Shown: piece after piece, positions 5,627 through 6,054 of the stretch
Position numbering within the stretch: the first letter of the stretch is position 1
Layout of the letters: every line of letters begins with the position of its first letter
Source: Planctomycetota bacterium
GTDB lineage: Bacteria > Planctomycetota > PUPC01 > JABMSA01
Assembly: GCA_013202185.1 (NCBI GenBank)
Contig: JABMSA010000620.1
Span: 1 to 6,054, forward strand
Length of the DNA: 6,054 bases
Reading direction: 5' to 3'
The notes under the pieces: generated by a model
The model's database searches: none
Seen by the model: only the letters and a program-made list of their open reading frames with translations
Told to the model about the DNA's origin: nothing
Translations under genes and position numbers: made by a program

Positions 5627-5890
5627 CTATGCGTCGAAATGCCTGCCTTCCAGGTACTTCGCGAGAGCCACCGTTCCGATGAAGCTGAGCAGTGCCCACG
5701 TGATCGCGATGTTCAGGTAGAAGTCGGCTCCGGTAATGATCGCAATGGCGGCGCAGAAGCCCACCATCAGCGTTCCCAGTATATCAATGGCTACGGTGCG
5801 GTCGGGTGCGGTCGGGCCGGCGCCGATCCGATAGAGGCACAGGAACGAGCAGAGCCCCAGGAGGAGCATGAAAAGCCACATTCCGATCAT
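5627..5890 (-). CDS. mrpF: Mrp-type Na+/H+ antiporter subunit F (MnhF/MrpF, MbhB-like)
   Basis: This is a small hydrophobic subunit of 87 residues with three predicted membrane helices (about 2-20, 33-54 and 59-80). The family signature RIGAGPTAPDRTVAIDILG lies at 21-39, including Asp30-Arg31 and Asp36, which match the conserved GP-x3-DR-x3-xD pattern of MrpF. The length agrees with known MrpF (about 85-95 residues). The start ATG (5890-5888) overlaps the mrpE stop as ATGA. An AGGAGG site is present but about 11 bases upstream, so translation is probably coupled to mrpE. The E-F-G order is the standard Mrp order and also the order of mbhA-B-C in Thermococcales membrane-bound hydrogenase. Confidence 0.93.
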   Translation of the reverse strand: MIGMWLFMLLLGLCSFLCLYRIGAGPTAPDRTVAIDILGTLMVGFCAAIAIITGADFYLNIAITWALLSFIGTVALAKYLEGRHFDA

Positions 5891-6054
5891 GGCTCGAATA
5901 TCCTCCTCAAAACTTTCTCGAAGCGGCTCACGATTATCCGCGTTTGTTCGGCGGGATCGTCCGACTCAACGAATATCCAATGGATGTACATATCATCACC
6001 AATCATGTCTATCGTAAGGGTGCCCGGCGTAAGCGTAATCGAGTTGGCCAGGAA
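5887..6054 (-). CDS. mrpE: Mrp-type Na+/H+ antiporter subunit E (MnhE/MrpE, MbhA-like), C-terminal fragment
   Basis: Reading the minus strand from the right edge gives 55 in-frame residues before TGA 5889-5887; the N-terminal two thirds lie outside the window (full MrpE is about 160 residues). The fragment begins with the family hallmark ANSITLTPGTLTID, followed by a cytoplasmic tail with YIHWIFVE and a basic C-terminus (FEKVLRRIFEP). The membrane helices expected at the N-terminus are in the missing part. The stop overlaps the mrpF start by 4 bases. Identity is secure from the signature despite the truncation. The right edge simply cuts the gene; nothing suggests it is broken. Confidence 0.9.
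   Translation of the reverse strand, partial: FLANSITLTPGTLTIDMIGDDMYIHWIFVESDDPAEQTRIIVSRFEKVLRRIFEP

Overview
The window looks like chromosomal DNA from an uncultured anaerobic bacterium of moderately high GC content. The dockerin tail at the left end, in a style I associate from memory with environmental planctomycete-like genomes, and the hydrogenase genes at the right end suggest a fermentative polysaccharide degrader. The phylum is an inference, not a firm call.

Layout, left to right. (1) Positions 2-277 (+) are the C-terminus of a secreted protein: the end of a beta-sandwich-like domain followed by a two-repeat type I dockerin. (2) Positions 278-503 form a gap that holds a textbook sigma-70 promoter (430-457). 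(3) Positions 504-3631 (+) are a two-gene operon, joined by a 4-base stop/start overlap, for a membrane histidine kinase and an NtrC-type sigma-54 activator. (4) A 40-base convergent gap follows. (5) Positions 3672-6054 (-) are the distal end of a tightly packed operon. In its own transcription order it reads mrpE (partial), mrpF, mrpG, a HycF-like polyferredoxin, a HycI-like NiFe-hydrogenase maturation protease and a stand-alone receiver protein.

How the genes fit together. HycF and HycI homologues beside MrpE/F/G identify the minus-strand operon as part of a membrane-bound group 4 NiFe hydrogenase fused to Mrp-type Na+/H+ antiporter modules, comparable in principle to archaeal Mbh. Such a complex would take electrons from ferredoxin, evolve H2 (or run in reverse) and build an ion gradient. 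The catalytic large and small subunits and the MrpB/C/D-like and NuoH-like subunits are not in the window and should lie beyond its right edge. The convergent kinase/sigma-54 activator pair is a candidate regulator of this or a neighbouring energy operon, but no sigma-54 promoter is visible here, so the link rests on proximity only. The lone receiver protein at the operon's end adds a second, independent signalling component.

No tRNA, rRNA, CRISPR array, insertion sequence or attachment site was seen. The most unusual features are the Mrp-to-HycF gene order with GC-rich hairpins in the only two real gaps of the operon, the lone receiver co-transcribed with hydrogenase genes, and the cysteine-bearing dockerin.
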